DNA of 64,000 bases, from the NCBI GenBank assembly GCA_001896885.1, contig MKRJ01000017.1, forward strand, positions 1-64,000, written 5' to 3'. The stretch comes from Rhizobiales bacterium 65-79 (lineage in GTDB: Bacteria > Pseudomonadota > Alphaproteobacteria > Rhizobiales > Rhizobiaceae). The position numbers and the translations under genes are program-made. A model generated the notes under the pieces. That model made no database searches. It had not been told where the DNA came from and saw nothing but the letters and a program-made list of their open reading frames with translations. Positions 12,092 to 21,284 of the stretch are shown here, in pieces (position 1 is the stretch's first letter; every line of letters begins with the position of its first letter).

Positions 12092-14467
12092 TCAGGCATG
12101 GAGCTTCCGTTCTATCCGGTTCGAATGGATTGGCGATTTGGCTTGCGTTCTCAGCTGTTTCGCCGCCTCCACCATGTTGAGCAAGGCAGGGCGCACCTCC
12201 TCCCATTTACGGGTCTTCAGGCCGCAATCCGGATTGACCCAAAGCTGCCGGTCGGAAAGCCGCCGGCGGGCAAGGCCAAGCAGATCAGCCATTTCTTCGA
12301 TGGTCGGAACGCGCGGCGAGTGGATATCGTAGACGCCTGGGCCGATCTCGTTCGGGTAGCGGTAGCTGCGGAACGCGTCGAGCAGTTCCATGCGGGAACG
12401 GGACGTTTCGATCGAGATGACGTCGGCGTCCATCGCGGCGATCGCCTCGATGATGTCGTTGAATTCCGAATAGCACATATGCGTGTGGATCTGGGTGGCG
12501 TCCTCCACGCCCGCCGTCGCCAGGCGGAAGCAGCCGACCGCCCAGTCGAGATAGGCCTTCCATTCGGATTTGCGCAAGGGCAGCCCTTCGCGCAATGCCG
12601 CCTCATCGATCTGGATGATCGCCGCGCCCGCCTGTTCCAGGTCGGAAACCTCGTCGCGAATGGCGAGCGCAATCTGCTCGCAGACGGCGCTGCGGGGAAT
12701 GTCGTCGCGGACGAACGACCAGTTCAGGATCGTCACCGGCCCGGTGAGCATGCCCTTGACCGGTTTCGTCGTCAGGGATTGCGCATGCCGCCACCAGCGC
12801 ACAGTCATGGGATTCGGACGCGACACGTCGCCGAAGATGATCGGAGGTCGCACATATCGGGACCCATAGCTTTGCACCCAGGCATGGCGGGTGAAGGCGA
12901 AGCCCGATAATTGCTCGCCGAAATACTGCACCATGTCGTTGCGCTCGAACTCGCCATGGACCAGCACGTCCAGCCCGAGCCCCTCCTGCCATCGGATCGC
13001 TGCGGCGGTCTCCTTCTCAAGGAAGGCCTCGTAGTCGACGAAGCTCAACTCGCCCCTGGCATGAGCGGCTCGCGCCTTCCGGACCTCCGGTGTCTGCGGG
13101 AACGAGCCGATCGTGGTGGTGGGGAAGAGAGGCAGCTCTAGCCGTTGGTGCTGCTTCCTGGCGCGCTCGGCAAACGTGCCTTGCCTGCGTCGCATATCGT
13201 TGGTGACCGATGCAATGCGGCCCTCGACCAACGGATCGTGCACCTTGAGCGACGCCGCCCGCGTGGCAGCCGCCTTGGCCGATGCTCTCAATTGAGGGGC
13301 AACGGTCCCATGACCCTCGGCGAGTGCACGCGCAAGAACCACCAGTTCGTCGGTCTTCTGGACGGCAAAGGCGAGCCATGATTTGACGTCCGGCTCCAAT
13401 GCCTTCTCCTGTTTCAGGTCGATCGGCACGTGAAGCAGCGAACAGGATGACGCGATCTCGATGCGCTCCGGCTGCCAGCCCGCCACCACCGGCCGGATCC
13501 TGTCGAGGATTGCCGGCAGATCGGCACGCCACACATTGCGGCCGTCGACGAGGCCGAGCGAGAGAACCATCTCCTTTGGCGCCAGCCGGCCGACCATCTC
13601 CAACTGCTCGGGCGCGCGGACGAGATCGACGTGCAGGCCGGCCACCGGCAGCGCCAGCGCCGTGTCGAGATTGTCGCCGAGCGCGCCGAAATAGGTGGCG
13701 AGCATGATATTCAGGCCGGGCGCCGCAGCCGCCAGCTTCGCGTAGGCATAGCCGAAGGCCTCGCGCTCGTTGGGAATGAGGTCCAGCACCAGCGCCGGCT
13801 CGTCGATCTGCACCCAGTCGGCGCCCGCGCGCGCCAGCCGCTTGAGCAATTGCGCATAGACGGGGATCAGCTTCGGCAAAAGCGTCAGCGGATTGAAGCT
13901 TTCCGCGGTCGATTTTGCCAGCTTCAGGAAGGTGATCGGGCCGAGAAGCACAGGACGCGTGTGAATGCCGAGCGCCTTCGCCTCAAGGAACTCATCGACC
14001 GGCTTCAGCGACGATAGGGTGAAGACCTGATCGTCGGCAAGCTCCGGTACCATGTAGTGATAGTTGGTATCGAACCATTTCGTCATCTCGAGAGCGGTTG
14101 CGTCATGGGAGTGGCCGGGATGATCGCATTCTCCGCCGGCGTGCTGGCTGCCGCGCGCCATGGCAAAATAGGTGTCGAGCGCTACGGGGCCCCCTTTCCA
14201 GCCAAAACGCGGCGGCACCGCGCCGACCATCACCGCCGTGTCGAGCACGTGGTCGTAGAGCGAGAAATCGTTGCACGGGATGCGGGTGACGCCGTGATCC
14301 CGCTGCTCGATCCAGTTTGCCTCGCGCAGCGCCTTGGCCATGTTCAAGAGGTCGTCCCGGGAAGATTTTCCCGCCCAGTAGGATTCGAGCGCGAACTTCA
14401 GTTCACGCTCGCGGCCGATGCGTGGAAAGCCGAGCGTTGCGACGGGAACTTTCAGGTGGATAGACAT
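12092..14467 (-). CDS. metE: cobalamin-independent methionine synthase
   Basis: Transfers a methyl group from methyltetrahydrofolate to homocysteine without B12. The 791-residue protein has the duplicated barrel architecture of MetE, with the N-terminal LGFPRIGRERELK signature and the C-terminal zinc-site segments, including IHTHMCYSEF near residue 665 and NPDCGLKTR near 750. Length is slightly above the usual 755-760. The gene lies behind a cobalamin riboswitch on the minus strand, the textbook arrangement for repressing metE when B12 is available to MetH. Confidence 0.96.
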   Translation of the reverse strand: MSIHLKVPVATLGFPRIGRERELKFALESYWAGKSSRDDLLNMAKALREANWIEQRDHGVTRIPCNDFSLYDHVLDTAVMVGAVPPRFGWKGGPVALDTYFAMARGSQHAGGECDHPGHSHDATALEMTKWFDTNYHYMVPELADDQVFTLSSLKPVDEFLEAKALGIHTRPVLLGPITFLKLAKSTAESFNPLTLLPKLIPVYAQLLKRLARAGADWVQIDEPALVLDLIPNEREAFGYAYAKLAAAAPGLNIMLATYFGALGDNLDTALALPVAGLHVDLVRAPEQLEMVGRLAPKEMVLSLGLVDGRNVWRADLPAILDRIRPVVAGWQPERIEIASSCSLLHVPIDLKQEKALEPDVKSWLAFAVQKTDELVVLARALAEGHGTVAPQLRASAKAAATRAASLKVHDPLVEGRIASVTNDMRRRQGTFAERARKQHQRLELPLFPTTTIGSFPQTPEVRKARAAHARGELSFVDYEAFLEKETAAAIRWQEGLGLDVLVHGEFERNDMVQYFGEQLSGFAFTRHAWVQSYGSRYVRPPIIFGDVSRPNPMTVRWWRHAQSLTTKPVKGMLTGPVTILNWSFVRDDIPRSAVCEQIALAIRDEVSDLEQAGAAIIQIDEAALREGLPLRKSEWKAYLDWAVGCFRLATAGVEDATQIHTHMCYSEFNDIIEAIAAMDADVISIETSRSRMELLDAFRSYRYPNEIGPGVYDIHSPRVPTIEEMADLLGLARRRLSDRQLWVNPDCGLKTRKWEEVRPALLNMVEAAKQLRTQAKSPIHSNRIERKLHA

Positions 14468-14569
14468 GCCATACCCCGGTAGCTGGGGGCGGCGTGGCGA
14501 TGGACGTCGGCGAACCGGACCCGGAAGGAACAGACACCGCGGCCTTCGGACACCCCGCCCGTGGACGTT

Positions 14570-14735
14570 GTTGCGCCAAGGCAGGTCTCCTGGCTCGCGG
14601 GTCGTCGCCTTAGCTCGTCTTCCCGAGGCTTTTCCGCCTCAGTGACATGAATGAGCTTGGCTCGCCGCCTACAGTTGCGGGGGCAGCGCCGGCCTTCCTC
14701 GAAAGTCACCGGCTTCCCTCTTAGCCTCGGGAGTT
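14570..14735 (-). promoter_or_regulatory. cobalamin riboswitch upstream of metE
   Basis: Read on the minus strand, the blocks appear in order: AAGAGGGAAGCCGGTG near 14718, GCGCTGCCCCCGCAACTGTAGG near 14680, GGGAAG near 14620, and GAGCCAGGAGACCTGCC near 14585. The end of the aptamer is about 100 bases before the metE start codon. Confidence 0.94.
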
Positions 14736-15052
14736 GTGCGCCCCCGAGGAACCTTGGCAGGCGGATTCATACGCTCCCTACCCATAGAGTCAAGAGGACA
14801 TAAAGAGATGTTTATATCGTTACATCTTGATCGACGGATTGCCTTCAACGCGGATGCACAGATGCATCGCCTCCTGGCTGCTTGCGCCGAAGCAAAAATT
14901 AGAGGCAGGACTACCTTCTTGAGAACGGACCGTTACTGCTGTTGAATATCAGTCGAGTAGCCCACGATTTTAATCCTCAGCTAAAGGCGCTGAGGATGGT
15001 TGCATTGCGTCAGGCGAAGATAACATGAGCGGACCCCGGAAACAGTCGGAGC
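14736..15052. other. junction between the metE region and the fluoride island
   Basis: These 317 bases are noticeably more AT-rich than the flanking DNA. They hold an inverted repeat CCTCAGC/GCTGAGG near 14977-14997 and no gene I can defend. A short frame from 14808 has no recognisable similarity. This is the likely left boundary of the acquired segment; no integrase or duplicated att site is visible. Confidence 0.4.
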
Positions 15053-15081
15053 TTGAACGCCGCTACGAACTGACCTAGCTT
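15053..15081 (+). promoter_or_regulatory. sigma70-type promoter of fluoride riboswitch 1
   Basis: -35 TTGAAC, 17-base spacer, -10 TAGCTT; the aptamer begins nine bases after the -10. Confidence 0.6.
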
Positions 15082-15090
15082 TAGTCGATG

Positions 15091-15157
15091 ACAGCGGTGG
15101 AGTCCGCTGAAACCGCCTCGGGCCGATGACTCCTGCTCCGACAAGAGAGAGCGGGAG
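15091..15157 (+). promoter_or_regulatory. fluoride riboswitch 1 (crcB motif), MutS-like pair A
   Basis: Aptamer from AGCGGTGGAGTCCGCT through AACCGCC to CGATGACTCCTG, matching the crcB-motif order of stem, GATGGAGT core, ACCGCC pseudoknot strand and TGATGACTCCT. The core reads GTGGAGT instead of ATGGAGT, a minor variant. CTCCTGCTC at 15130-15138 can pair over nine bases with GAGCGGGAG at 15149-15157, the ribosome site of the ATG at 15164, so fluoride binding is predicted to free translation. Confidence 0.92.
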
Positions 15158-15163
15158 TATGGC

Positions 15164-16870
15164 ATGGATCAAATTCGCAGGCCTCACGAAGGTGTGCGCT
15201 CCGCACAGGGCCGCGGCGCCATCGGCGAAACAAAATATCCCGGGACAGCCGCCTCAGCGGCGAAACGAACTGAGGCTACGCGCAGGGAAGAACTGGAAGC
15301 CGTAAAAGCGCCGGCCGAGCGTCCGGCTCCATCCGCGTTTCAAAGCATCCTGTTTCAGAATCCCGAAAAATATCCGGCCGCGGAAACCGCGGGTGAGCCG
15401 GATTGCTTTGGCGACCTCAATCTGGATCAGACCATGGCGTCCCTGACCTCGGGCCGCGATGAATACGAACTCTTGGGCTATTTCCACACCAGCCTGACCG
15501 ACGTCGACGATATCGCCTACCGCCATGAGATTATGCGGGACCTGGAAGGCCCCGCGCTCGCGTCGCGAATCCGCTCCTTCGCGGAGTCCATGGCGGCGAT
15601 GCGCAAGCATCTGGTCCAGGCACAGAAGCTGCACTATCGGCTGCAGCAGGAAAGCTGGTTTCTGACCGCCGTCGATACCTATTGTGGCTGTGTCGCCGAA
15701 CTATCCGAATTTCTATCGCAGGGCGGCGTCAAGTCGCGCGGCATGCAGGCGTTCGCGGCATTCCTCGTCGACTATGTCGCCTCCCCGCGCTTTCAGGAAC
15801 TCCGGAACAAGGTCAGGACCCTGAACGACGATCTCGCGACGGTGCACTATTGCGTCTTCCTCGTGGGGGACGGCTTTCGGGTGCACCGCTATCGCGACGA
15901 AACCGACTATAGCGCCGAGGTCGAGGAAGCGTTCGCCAAATTCCGGCAGGGCAACGCCAAGGACTACCGATCCAAGCTTAACGATTGGATCGAGATGAAC
16001 CATGTCGAGGAGAAGATCCTCGAATTCGTCAGCCAGCTTTGGCCGGAGATCTTCGGACGCCTAGCGCAATTTTTCCAATCGGAGTGGGGCGTATTTCCCG
16101 ACGGGAAGATCGTCACGTTCGACCGGCAGGTGCAATTCTACCTGGCCTATGCCGAGCATATGAGGCGGATGGAAAAGGTGGGCTTGAGCTTTTCCTATCC
16201 GGTCGTATCGGCGAAAGACAAATCGGTCCGCGCCATGGACGCGTTCGACATTGCGCTGGCGGCCAAGCTGGCCGCGGACGGCGGGCGGGTCGTCAGCAAC
16301 GATTTCGAGCTCTCCGGCAAGGAGCGCATTCTCGTCGTCTCCGGTCCCAACCAGGGCGGCAAGACCACCTTCTCCCGCACCTTCGGCCAAATGCATTGTC
16401 TGGCCAGCCTCGGCTTGCCGGTGCCGGGAAGGGAGACCCGCCTCTTTCTCTTCGGCACCATATTCACGCATTTCGAGCGCGAGGAAGACATCACCAATCT
16501 TCGCGGCAAGCTGCAGGACGATCTGGTGCGGGTGCATGAAATCCTTAGTCGGGCGACGCCGCGGAGCATCGTGATCATGAACGAGATTTTCACCTCGACC
16601 ACCCTGCAGGACGCCACATTCCTGAGCGAGAAGGTGATGGACCGCATCATGAAACTGGATCTCATCTGCGTCTGGGTCACCTTCATCCACGAATTGTCCC
16701 GGCTCGGCGAGAAGACGGTCAGCATGGTGAGCACGGTCGACCCGGCCAATCCGGACAAGCGCACCTACAAGGTCGTGCGCAAGGAAGCCTCAGGTCGATC
16801 CTATGCAATGTCGATCGCCGAGAAATACGGCCTCACAGAAGAGCGGCTGAAGGAGCGTATCGGCAAATGA
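15164..16870 (+). CDS. MutS-like ATPase, subunit 1 of pair A
   Basis: The 568-residue protein has the MutS core/lever region (about 80-380) and a C-terminal MutS-family ATPase. Walker A GPNQGGKT spans residues 394-401 and the signature region is intact, but the Walker B motif reads VIMNEIF, with Asn473 where MutS proteins have the Mg-coordinating Asp. The mismatch-binding N-terminal domain of MutS is absent. The gene overlaps the next one by four bases, and the two products are dissimilar enough to suggest an asymmetric heterodimer. It is under fluoride riboswitch 1, and a same-length paralogue sits at 44428. Its molecular role is unknown; MutS-like genes are known riboswitch partners. Confidence 0.85.
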   Translation: MDQIRRPHEGVRSAQGRGAIGETKYPGTAASAAKRTEATRREELEAVKAPAERPAPSAFQSILFQNPEKYPAAETAGEPDCFGDLNLDQTMASLTSGRDEYELLGYFHTSLTDVDDIAYRHEIMRDLEGPALASRIRSFAESMAAMRKHLVQAQKLHYRLQQESWFLTAVDTYCGCVAELSEFLSQGGVKSRGMQAFAAFLVDYVASPRFQELRNKVRTLNDDLATVHYCVFLVGDGFRVHRYRDETDYSAEVEEAFAKFRQGNAKDYRSKLNDWIEMNHVEEKILEFVSQLWPEIFGRLAQFFQSEWGVFPDGKIVTFDRQVQFYLAYAEHMRRMEKVGLSFSYPVVSAKDKSVRAMDAFDIALAAKLAADGGRVVSNDFELSGKERILVVSGPNQGGKTTFSRTFGQMHCLASLGLPVPGRETRLFLFGTIFTHFEREEDITNLRGKLQDDLVRVHEILSRATPRSIVIMNEIFTSTTLQDATFLSEKVMDRIMKLDLICVWVTFIHELSRLGEKTVSMVSTVDPANPDKRTYKVVRKEASGRSYAMSIAEKYGLTEERLKERIGK

Positions 16871-18396
16871 AAGCCTATCTTCTCTATCCAGACCGCGATT
16901 TCGATCTGGGCGCGGAACTGCCGGTCAACGCCGACGACCTCGTTCAGGATCTCGAACTCGACATGCTCTTCGGCGCCATGGCGGGCGAAGACAAGTTCCT
17001 GTTCGAGGCGGCGCGGGTGGCCCTACTTACCGGCATGGCGAATCCCGCCGACACGATCCGCTACCGCCAGGATGCGCTTCGCGATTGCATCGCAAATCCC
17101 GGCGCGGTCCGTGAGCTCTACCAAGCGGTTCTGGCAACCATCACAGGCCGCCGCAGCAGGGATGGCCTGCTCTATCTCGGGAACTATCCTTCCGCGATCC
17201 TTCATCGCTCGGTCGATCTCGTCGAGGCGCAGATGGAGGGGCTGAAGACCATACGCGGCCTGGCCGAAGCGAACCGCGACCGGTTCCGCTCGCGCGCCTT
17301 CTCGACGCTTTTCTCGATGCTTATGGCGGAGTTGGACGGCGAATACATGCAAACCGTCGCCCGTCATCTGGCGCAGCTCAAGTTTCGCGAAGGCATACTG
17401 GTGAGCGCCCATCTCGGCCCGGGCAACAAGGGGCGGGACTATGTCCTGCGCAATGCCCGCGAGGAGAAGACGGGCTGGCTGGAGAAACTCAGCAGGTTCC
17501 TCGGGCCCAAGGAGGAGGAATATACCTTCCATCTGCATCCCCGCGACGAGGCCGGCGCGCGGGCCTTGTCCGAGCTTCGCGACCGGGGCATCAATCTCGC
17601 GGCGAATGCCCTCGCGCAATCGGCCGAGCATATATTGAGCTTTCTCACCATGATGCGGGCGGAGCTTGCATTCTATGTGGGTTGCCTGAACCTTCATGAT
17701 CGATTGCAGGGGAAAGGAGAGCCCGTCGCGTTCCCTGAACCCTTGCCCGCATCGGAACGCAGCCACCACTTCAAGGGCCTCTACGACGTCTGCCTTTCGC
17801 TCAGCATGGACAAGCGCGTGGTCGGGAACGACGTCGACGCCGACGGCAAGGTTCTGACGATCGTCACGGGAGCCAATTCCGGCGGCAAATCCACTTTCAT
17901 GCGCAGCTTCGGTCTCGCGCAAATGATGATGCAGGCGGGCATGTTCGCGCCGGCCATGTCGTTCTCCGCCAATCTCTGCCGCGCCGTCTATACCCACTAC
18001 AAGCGCGAAGAGGACAATTCGATGACGAGCGGCAAGTTCGATGAGGAGCTGAGCCGGATGTCGCGTCTTGCCGATCTGGTGACGGGAAGTTCACTCGTGC
18101 TCTTCAACGAATCCTTCGCGTCCACCAACGACCGCGAGGGCTCGGAAATCGCCAGGATGATCGTCGACGTGCTGCGGGAAAAGCGCATCAAGATGATCTT
18201 CGTCACCCATCTTTACGCCTTCGCCCATGCCTATGTGGGAGTGGGCGACGACATCATGTTCCTGCGCGCCGAGCGCGAGGAGGACGGCACGCGTACCTTC
18301 AAGCTGATCGAGGCCGAACCGCTGCGGACCAGCTACGGGCAGGATCTTTACAAAGCCGTCTTTCGGGAGGGCGTTCGCGAGACGCAATCGGCCTGA
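16867..18396 (+). CDS. MutS-like ATPase, subunit 2 of pair A
   Basis: The 509-residue companion of the preceding gene. It has its own complete P-loop GANSGGKS (residues 335-342). Its Walker B again has Asn in place of Asp (LVLFNESF, Asn414). The switch sequence TSGKFDEEL, equivalent to a MutS signature region, is present. ATGA overlap with subunit 1 argues for coupled, equimolar synthesis. No endonuclease (Smr) or mismatch-recognition domain is visible. It resembles the second subunit at 46131. Confidence 0.85.
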   Translation: MKAYLLYPDRDFDLGAELPVNADDLVQDLELDMLFGAMAGEDKFLFEAARVALLTGMANPADTIRYRQDALRDCIANPGAVRELYQAVLATITGRRSRDGLLYLGNYPSAILHRSVDLVEAQMEGLKTIRGLAEANRDRFRSRAFSTLFSMLMAELDGEYMQTVARHLAQLKFREGILVSAHLGPGNKGRDYVLRNAREEKTGWLEKLSRFLGPKEEEYTFHLHPRDEAGARALSELRDRGINLAANALAQSAEHILSFLTMMRAELAFYVGCLNLHDRLQGKGEPVAFPEPLPASERSHHFKGLYDVCLSLSMDKRVVGNDVDADGKVLTIVTGANSGGKSTFMRSFGLAQMMMQAGMFAPAMSFSANLCRAVYTHYKREEDNSMTSGKFDEELSRMSRLADLVTGSSLVLFNESFASTNDREGSEIARMIVDVLREKRIKMIFVTHLYAFAHAYVGVGDDIMFLRAEREEDGTRTFKLIEAEPLRTSYGQDLYKAVFREGVRETQSA

Positions 18397-18449
18397 GCGC
18401 GACGGGAGGGGTGTCGGGCGCGGCCCGAAGCCGAGGGGACTTTTAACGG

Positions 18450-19214
18450 ATGATTATCGACTGGGCGCATGCATGGCCATCGGTGGCAGCCGCTTTCCTG
18501 GCTTCCATGGTCGAATTCGTCGAGGCGCTGACGGTGGTGCTGGCCGTCGGAACCGTGAGGGGATGGCGAGGTGCGCTGGCGGGCACGGGCGCTGCCCTTG
18601 CCGCCCTTCTTCTGCTCGTGGCGTTGCTCGGCCCTGCCCTCACGCGGATTCCGCTGGGTGCCATCCAGATCGTTGCCGGGACGCTGCTGCTCCTGTTCGG
18701 CATGCGCTGGCTGCGCAAGGCGATATTACGCGCCGCCGGCGTCATCCCGCTTCACGACGAGACGGCAATCTTTGCCGCGGAGTCGGAATCGCTTCGCGCC
18801 TCAGGCGCCGGCGGCAGATGGGACACGGTAGCCGTTGCGGCTGCCTTCAAGATCACCATGCTCGAAGGCATCGAGGTCGTCTTCATCGTCATCGCCGTTG
18901 GCGCGGGCGGCAAGGACTTGCTTGTTCCCGCAAGCCTCGGGGCGCTGACGGCGCTGGTCATCGTCGTCCTGCTCGGCCTTGTCCTCCACCGCCCGCTGTC
19001 GGCTATTCCCGAAAACACGCTGAAATTCGCGGTGGGCGTCCTGCTTGCGGCGTTCGGCACCTTCTGGTTCGGCGAAGGTATCGGGGTCCGCTGGCCGGGC
19101 GCCGACTGGTCGATCGTCTGGCTCACGGCGGCATTTCTGGCGACCGCGCTGCTGGCGGTTGGCATGAGGCGAAGGGCGACCGCGGCAGTATCGGAATCGA
19201 GGAGACGGGAATGA
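18450..19214 (+). CDS. internally duplicated membrane protein (COG4280/UPF0016/FTR1-like topology)
   Basis: The 254-residue protein is two tandem three-span halves. Each opens with a conserved acidic helix: MVEFVEALTVVLAVG (about residue 20) and MLEGIEVVFIVIAVG (about 130). A charged intramembrane E-x2-E motif repeated in two halves is typical of cation carriers such as Gdt1 (ExGDKT) and FTR1 (REGLE), although neither consensus is matched exactly. It is co-oriented with the MutS-like pair and overlaps the next gene (ATGA). A role in ion movement during fluoride stress is inferred; the substrate is unknown. Confidence 0.7.
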   Translation: MIIDWAHAWPSVAAAFLASMVEFVEALTVVLAVGTVRGWRGALAGTGAALAALLLLVALLGPALTRIPLGAIQIVAGTLLLLFGMRWLRKAILRAAGVIPLHDETAIFAAESESLRASGAGGRWDTVAVAAAFKITMLEGIEVVFIVIAVGAGGKDLLVPASLGALTALVIVVLLGLVLHRPLSAIPENTLKFAVGVLLAAFGTFWFGEGIGVRWPGADWSIVWLTAAFLATALLAVGMRRRATAAVSESRRRE

Positions 19215-19417
19215 AGTGGGCAAAATCAATCGTCCGCGAACTTTGGGGCCTCTTCGTGGACGATGGCGCGTTCGCCCTCGCGATCGTCATATGGCTGGCA
19301 ATCGCATGGCTTGTCCTGCCGACCTTCATGCCGGCCGCTCCATGGGCCGGCGTAGCGCTGTTCCTGGGGCTGGCTCTTATTCTCTTGGAGAATGTCTGGC
19401 CGCGGGCAAGGGAGTAG
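19211..19417 (+). CDS. small two-span membrane protein
   Basis: This 68-residue protein has two hydrophobic helices (about 20-40 and 45-61) and is coupled by an ATGA overlap to the preceding membrane protein, so it may be an accessory subunit of it. I recognise no family. Confidence 0.7.
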   Translation: MKWAKSIVRELWGLFVDDGAFALAIVIWLAIAWLVLPTFMPAAPWAGVALFLGLALILLENVWPRARE

Positions 19418-19420
19418 CAC

Positions 19421-20638
19421 ATGGCGGCAAGTGCGCCTCCAACGGCGTCCCATTCGAGCCGCCTTGCCTTCCGGTTCGTGCTCCTGATCGGCATACTGAG
19501 CTTCTTCGCAGATTTCACCTATGAGGGCGCGCGCGGCATTATCGGCCCGTATCTGGCCCTCCTCGGCGCGACGGGAACGATCGTCGGCGTCGTCACCGGC
19601 CTTGGCGAACTGCTCGGCTATGGTCTGCGCCTGGTTTCCGGACGATGGGCGGATACCACTGGCAAGTTCTGGCCGATCACGATTTTCGGCTATGTCGTCC
19701 AGATGGCCTCGGTTCCGGCGCTGGCGCTGACGACCAGTTGGCAGGAGGCGGCGGCGCTCATCATCCTGGAACGGATCGGCAAGGCCATACGCAATCCGCC
19801 GCGCGACGTCATGCTTTCTTATGCCGCAAGTCGGGTCGGAGGCTATGGATGGGTGTTCGGCATCCATGAAGCCATGGACCAGTTCGGCGCCATGTTCGGT
19901 CCGCTTGCCGTCGCGGCGGTCGTGGCCTGGCGCGGGGATTTTCACGCCGCCTTCGCCGTCCTTGCGATACCCGCCCTCATCAACCTTCTGTTCGTCGGCC
20001 TCGCGCGCCTTGCCTATCCGCGGCCACAGGACATGGAACCATCGAAGGCGGCCACTGCGTTCACCGGCTACCCACGGATATTCTGGATCTACCTGGCAGG
20101 GGCATGTCTGGTGGCCGCCGGCTTCGCCGATTATCCGTTGATCGCGTACCATTTCAGCCAGGCCGGCACCGTTGCGGGCGACTGGATCGCGGTATTCTAT
20201 GCCGTCGCCATGGGGGTCAGCGGAACGGGCTCCCTGGTATTCGGCCAGCTCTTCGATCGCTACGGCTTCAAGGTATTGATCTTCCTAACGTTGCTGTCCG
20301 CCCTTTTTGCGCCGCTGGTGTTTCTTGGCGGCTACTGGTGGGCGCTCATTGGCGCTGCGATCTGGGGACTGGGCATGGGCGTGCACGAGTCGATCGTGCC
20401 TGCGGCCGTGACGCCGATGGTGGCTTCCGAGCGGAGAGCTTCGGCCTTCGGACTGTTTACCGCCGCCTACGGAATATTCTGGTTCGTCGGCAGCGCGGCG
20501 ATCGGCATCCTCTATGACCGTTCCATCCCCTTCGCCGTGGCGTTCTGCGTGGGAGCCGAACTCCTCGCCGTTCCCGTCTTCATCTGGGTCGGTCGGCGCT
20601 ACGATCAGGATCTCCCGATTGGCCGAAGTGGACAATGA
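19421..20638 (+). CDS. MFS transporter
   Basis: The 405-residue protein has about twelve spans and the loop 2-3 element GRWADTTGK typical of the major facilitator superfamily. It starts three bases after the small membrane gene and ends the first fluoride-controlled operon. Substrate unknown. MFS-type genes in fluoride operons could export a toxic metabolite or exchange anions, which is inference from context only. Confidence 0.85.
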   Translation: MAASAPPTASHSSRLAFRFVLLIGILSFFADFTYEGARGIIGPYLALLGATGTIVGVVTGLGELLGYGLRLVSGRWADTTGKFWPITIFGYVVQMASVPALALTTSWQEAAALIILERIGKAIRNPPRDVMLSYAASRVGGYGWVFGIHEAMDQFGAMFGPLAVAAVVAWRGDFHAAFAVLAIPALINLLFVGLARLAYPRPQDMEPSKAATAFTGYPRIFWIYLAGACLVAAGFADYPLIAYHFSQAGTVAGDWIAVFYAVAMGVSGTGSLVFGQLFDRYGFKVLIFLTLLSALFAPLVFLGGYWWALIGAAIWGLGMGVHESIVPAAVTPMVASERRASAFGLFTAAYGIFWFVGSAAIGILYDRSIPFAVAFCVGAELLAVPVFIWVGRRYDQDLPIGRSGQ

Positions 20639-20719
20639 ACGCCACCTTCTGATTGAGAACCAAGGGCCTGAGAGGCCACAGCCCCCGGCTCGGGGCAACA
20701 CTCTGTTGTTGAAGCCGGA

Positions 20720-20748
20720 TTGCTGCTGCCGGCATATTTTGCTATTCG
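20720..20748 (+). promoter_or_regulatory. sigma70-type promoter of fluoride riboswitch 2
   Basis: -35 TTGCTG, 17-base spacer, -10 TATTCG; nine bases before the aptamer. Confidence 0.55.
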
Positions 20749-20757
20749 TGACATATC

Positions 20758-20825
20758 GGGGATGGAGTCCCCCCTAAACCGCCGTTGGACGGCTGATGAC
20801 TCCTGCCATGCTCGAACGTGGTGGG
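20758..20825 (+). promoter_or_regulatory. fluoride riboswitch 2
   Basis: GGGGATGGAGTCCCCC, AAACCGCC and GGCTGATGACTCCTGCC follow in canonical order. The 3' end forms a hairpin, CCTGCCATG (20802-20810) with CGTGGTGGG (20817-20825, three G-U pairs), immediately before possible GTG starts. The first clear genes controlled are the tandem paralogues at 21285 and 22017. Confidence 0.93.
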
Positions 20826-21228
20826 ATTTGTGCTGAAGGCTTCAATCGTCTCATTCAGATCTGCGTTGGCCCAAAAGGGAGCTTCGCGCCTTACTCGACA
20901 ATTTGCCACATCGCCCTGTCCGCCATCCCTTCGGGCTGGCGACGGCGTCGATCTCGTCGCCGATAGATCCGGGCCTTGTGCCGCCCGGGATGTGTTCGTT
21001 GAACCTCAGCGTCTCGAGGCAGAGCCTGCAATCGATCCAGTCTCCTGGGAGTACAGGCCATGGTTCGCGTGGTATCCGGTGATTCCGGGAGATGAGCGCT
21101 GCGTCTTTTGGCTGGAGAATGTCTGGGTGCGATACAACAAGGCACTCGGGCGCTGGTCGGACAGATCGTTCCGGACGAAAGAGCAACGGCAGGCCCAGAT
21201 CGATCGGGAATATCCATATGGCCTATAG
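20818..21228 (+). CDS. hypothetical protein after riboswitch 2
   Basis: An open frame of 136 codons from GTG 20818 (alternative GTG 20830). The first 75 residues look low in coding signal. The C-terminal 60 are rich in Trp, Tyr and Arg (RPWFAWYPVIPGDER onward), a pattern seen in short phage-related proteins. The real gene may be shorter. No function proposed. Confidence 0.4.
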   Translation: MVGFVLKASIVSFRSALAQKGASRLTRQFATSPCPPSLRAGDGVDLVADRSGPCAARDVFVEPQRLEAEPAIDPVSWEYRPWFAWYPVIPGDERCVFWLENVWVRYNKALGRWSDRSFRTKEQRQAQIDREYPYGL

Positions 21229-21284
21229 CTTTTTTGTCTCTCCTCGAGAGCGTGGGATGCACCCTTGTCGTCTGAGGGTAAGGT

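Noticed and set aside
18450-19214. FTR1 iron permease or Gdt1 assignment
   Set aside because: The acidic motifs are similar in position, but neither REGLE nor ExGDKT is matched.
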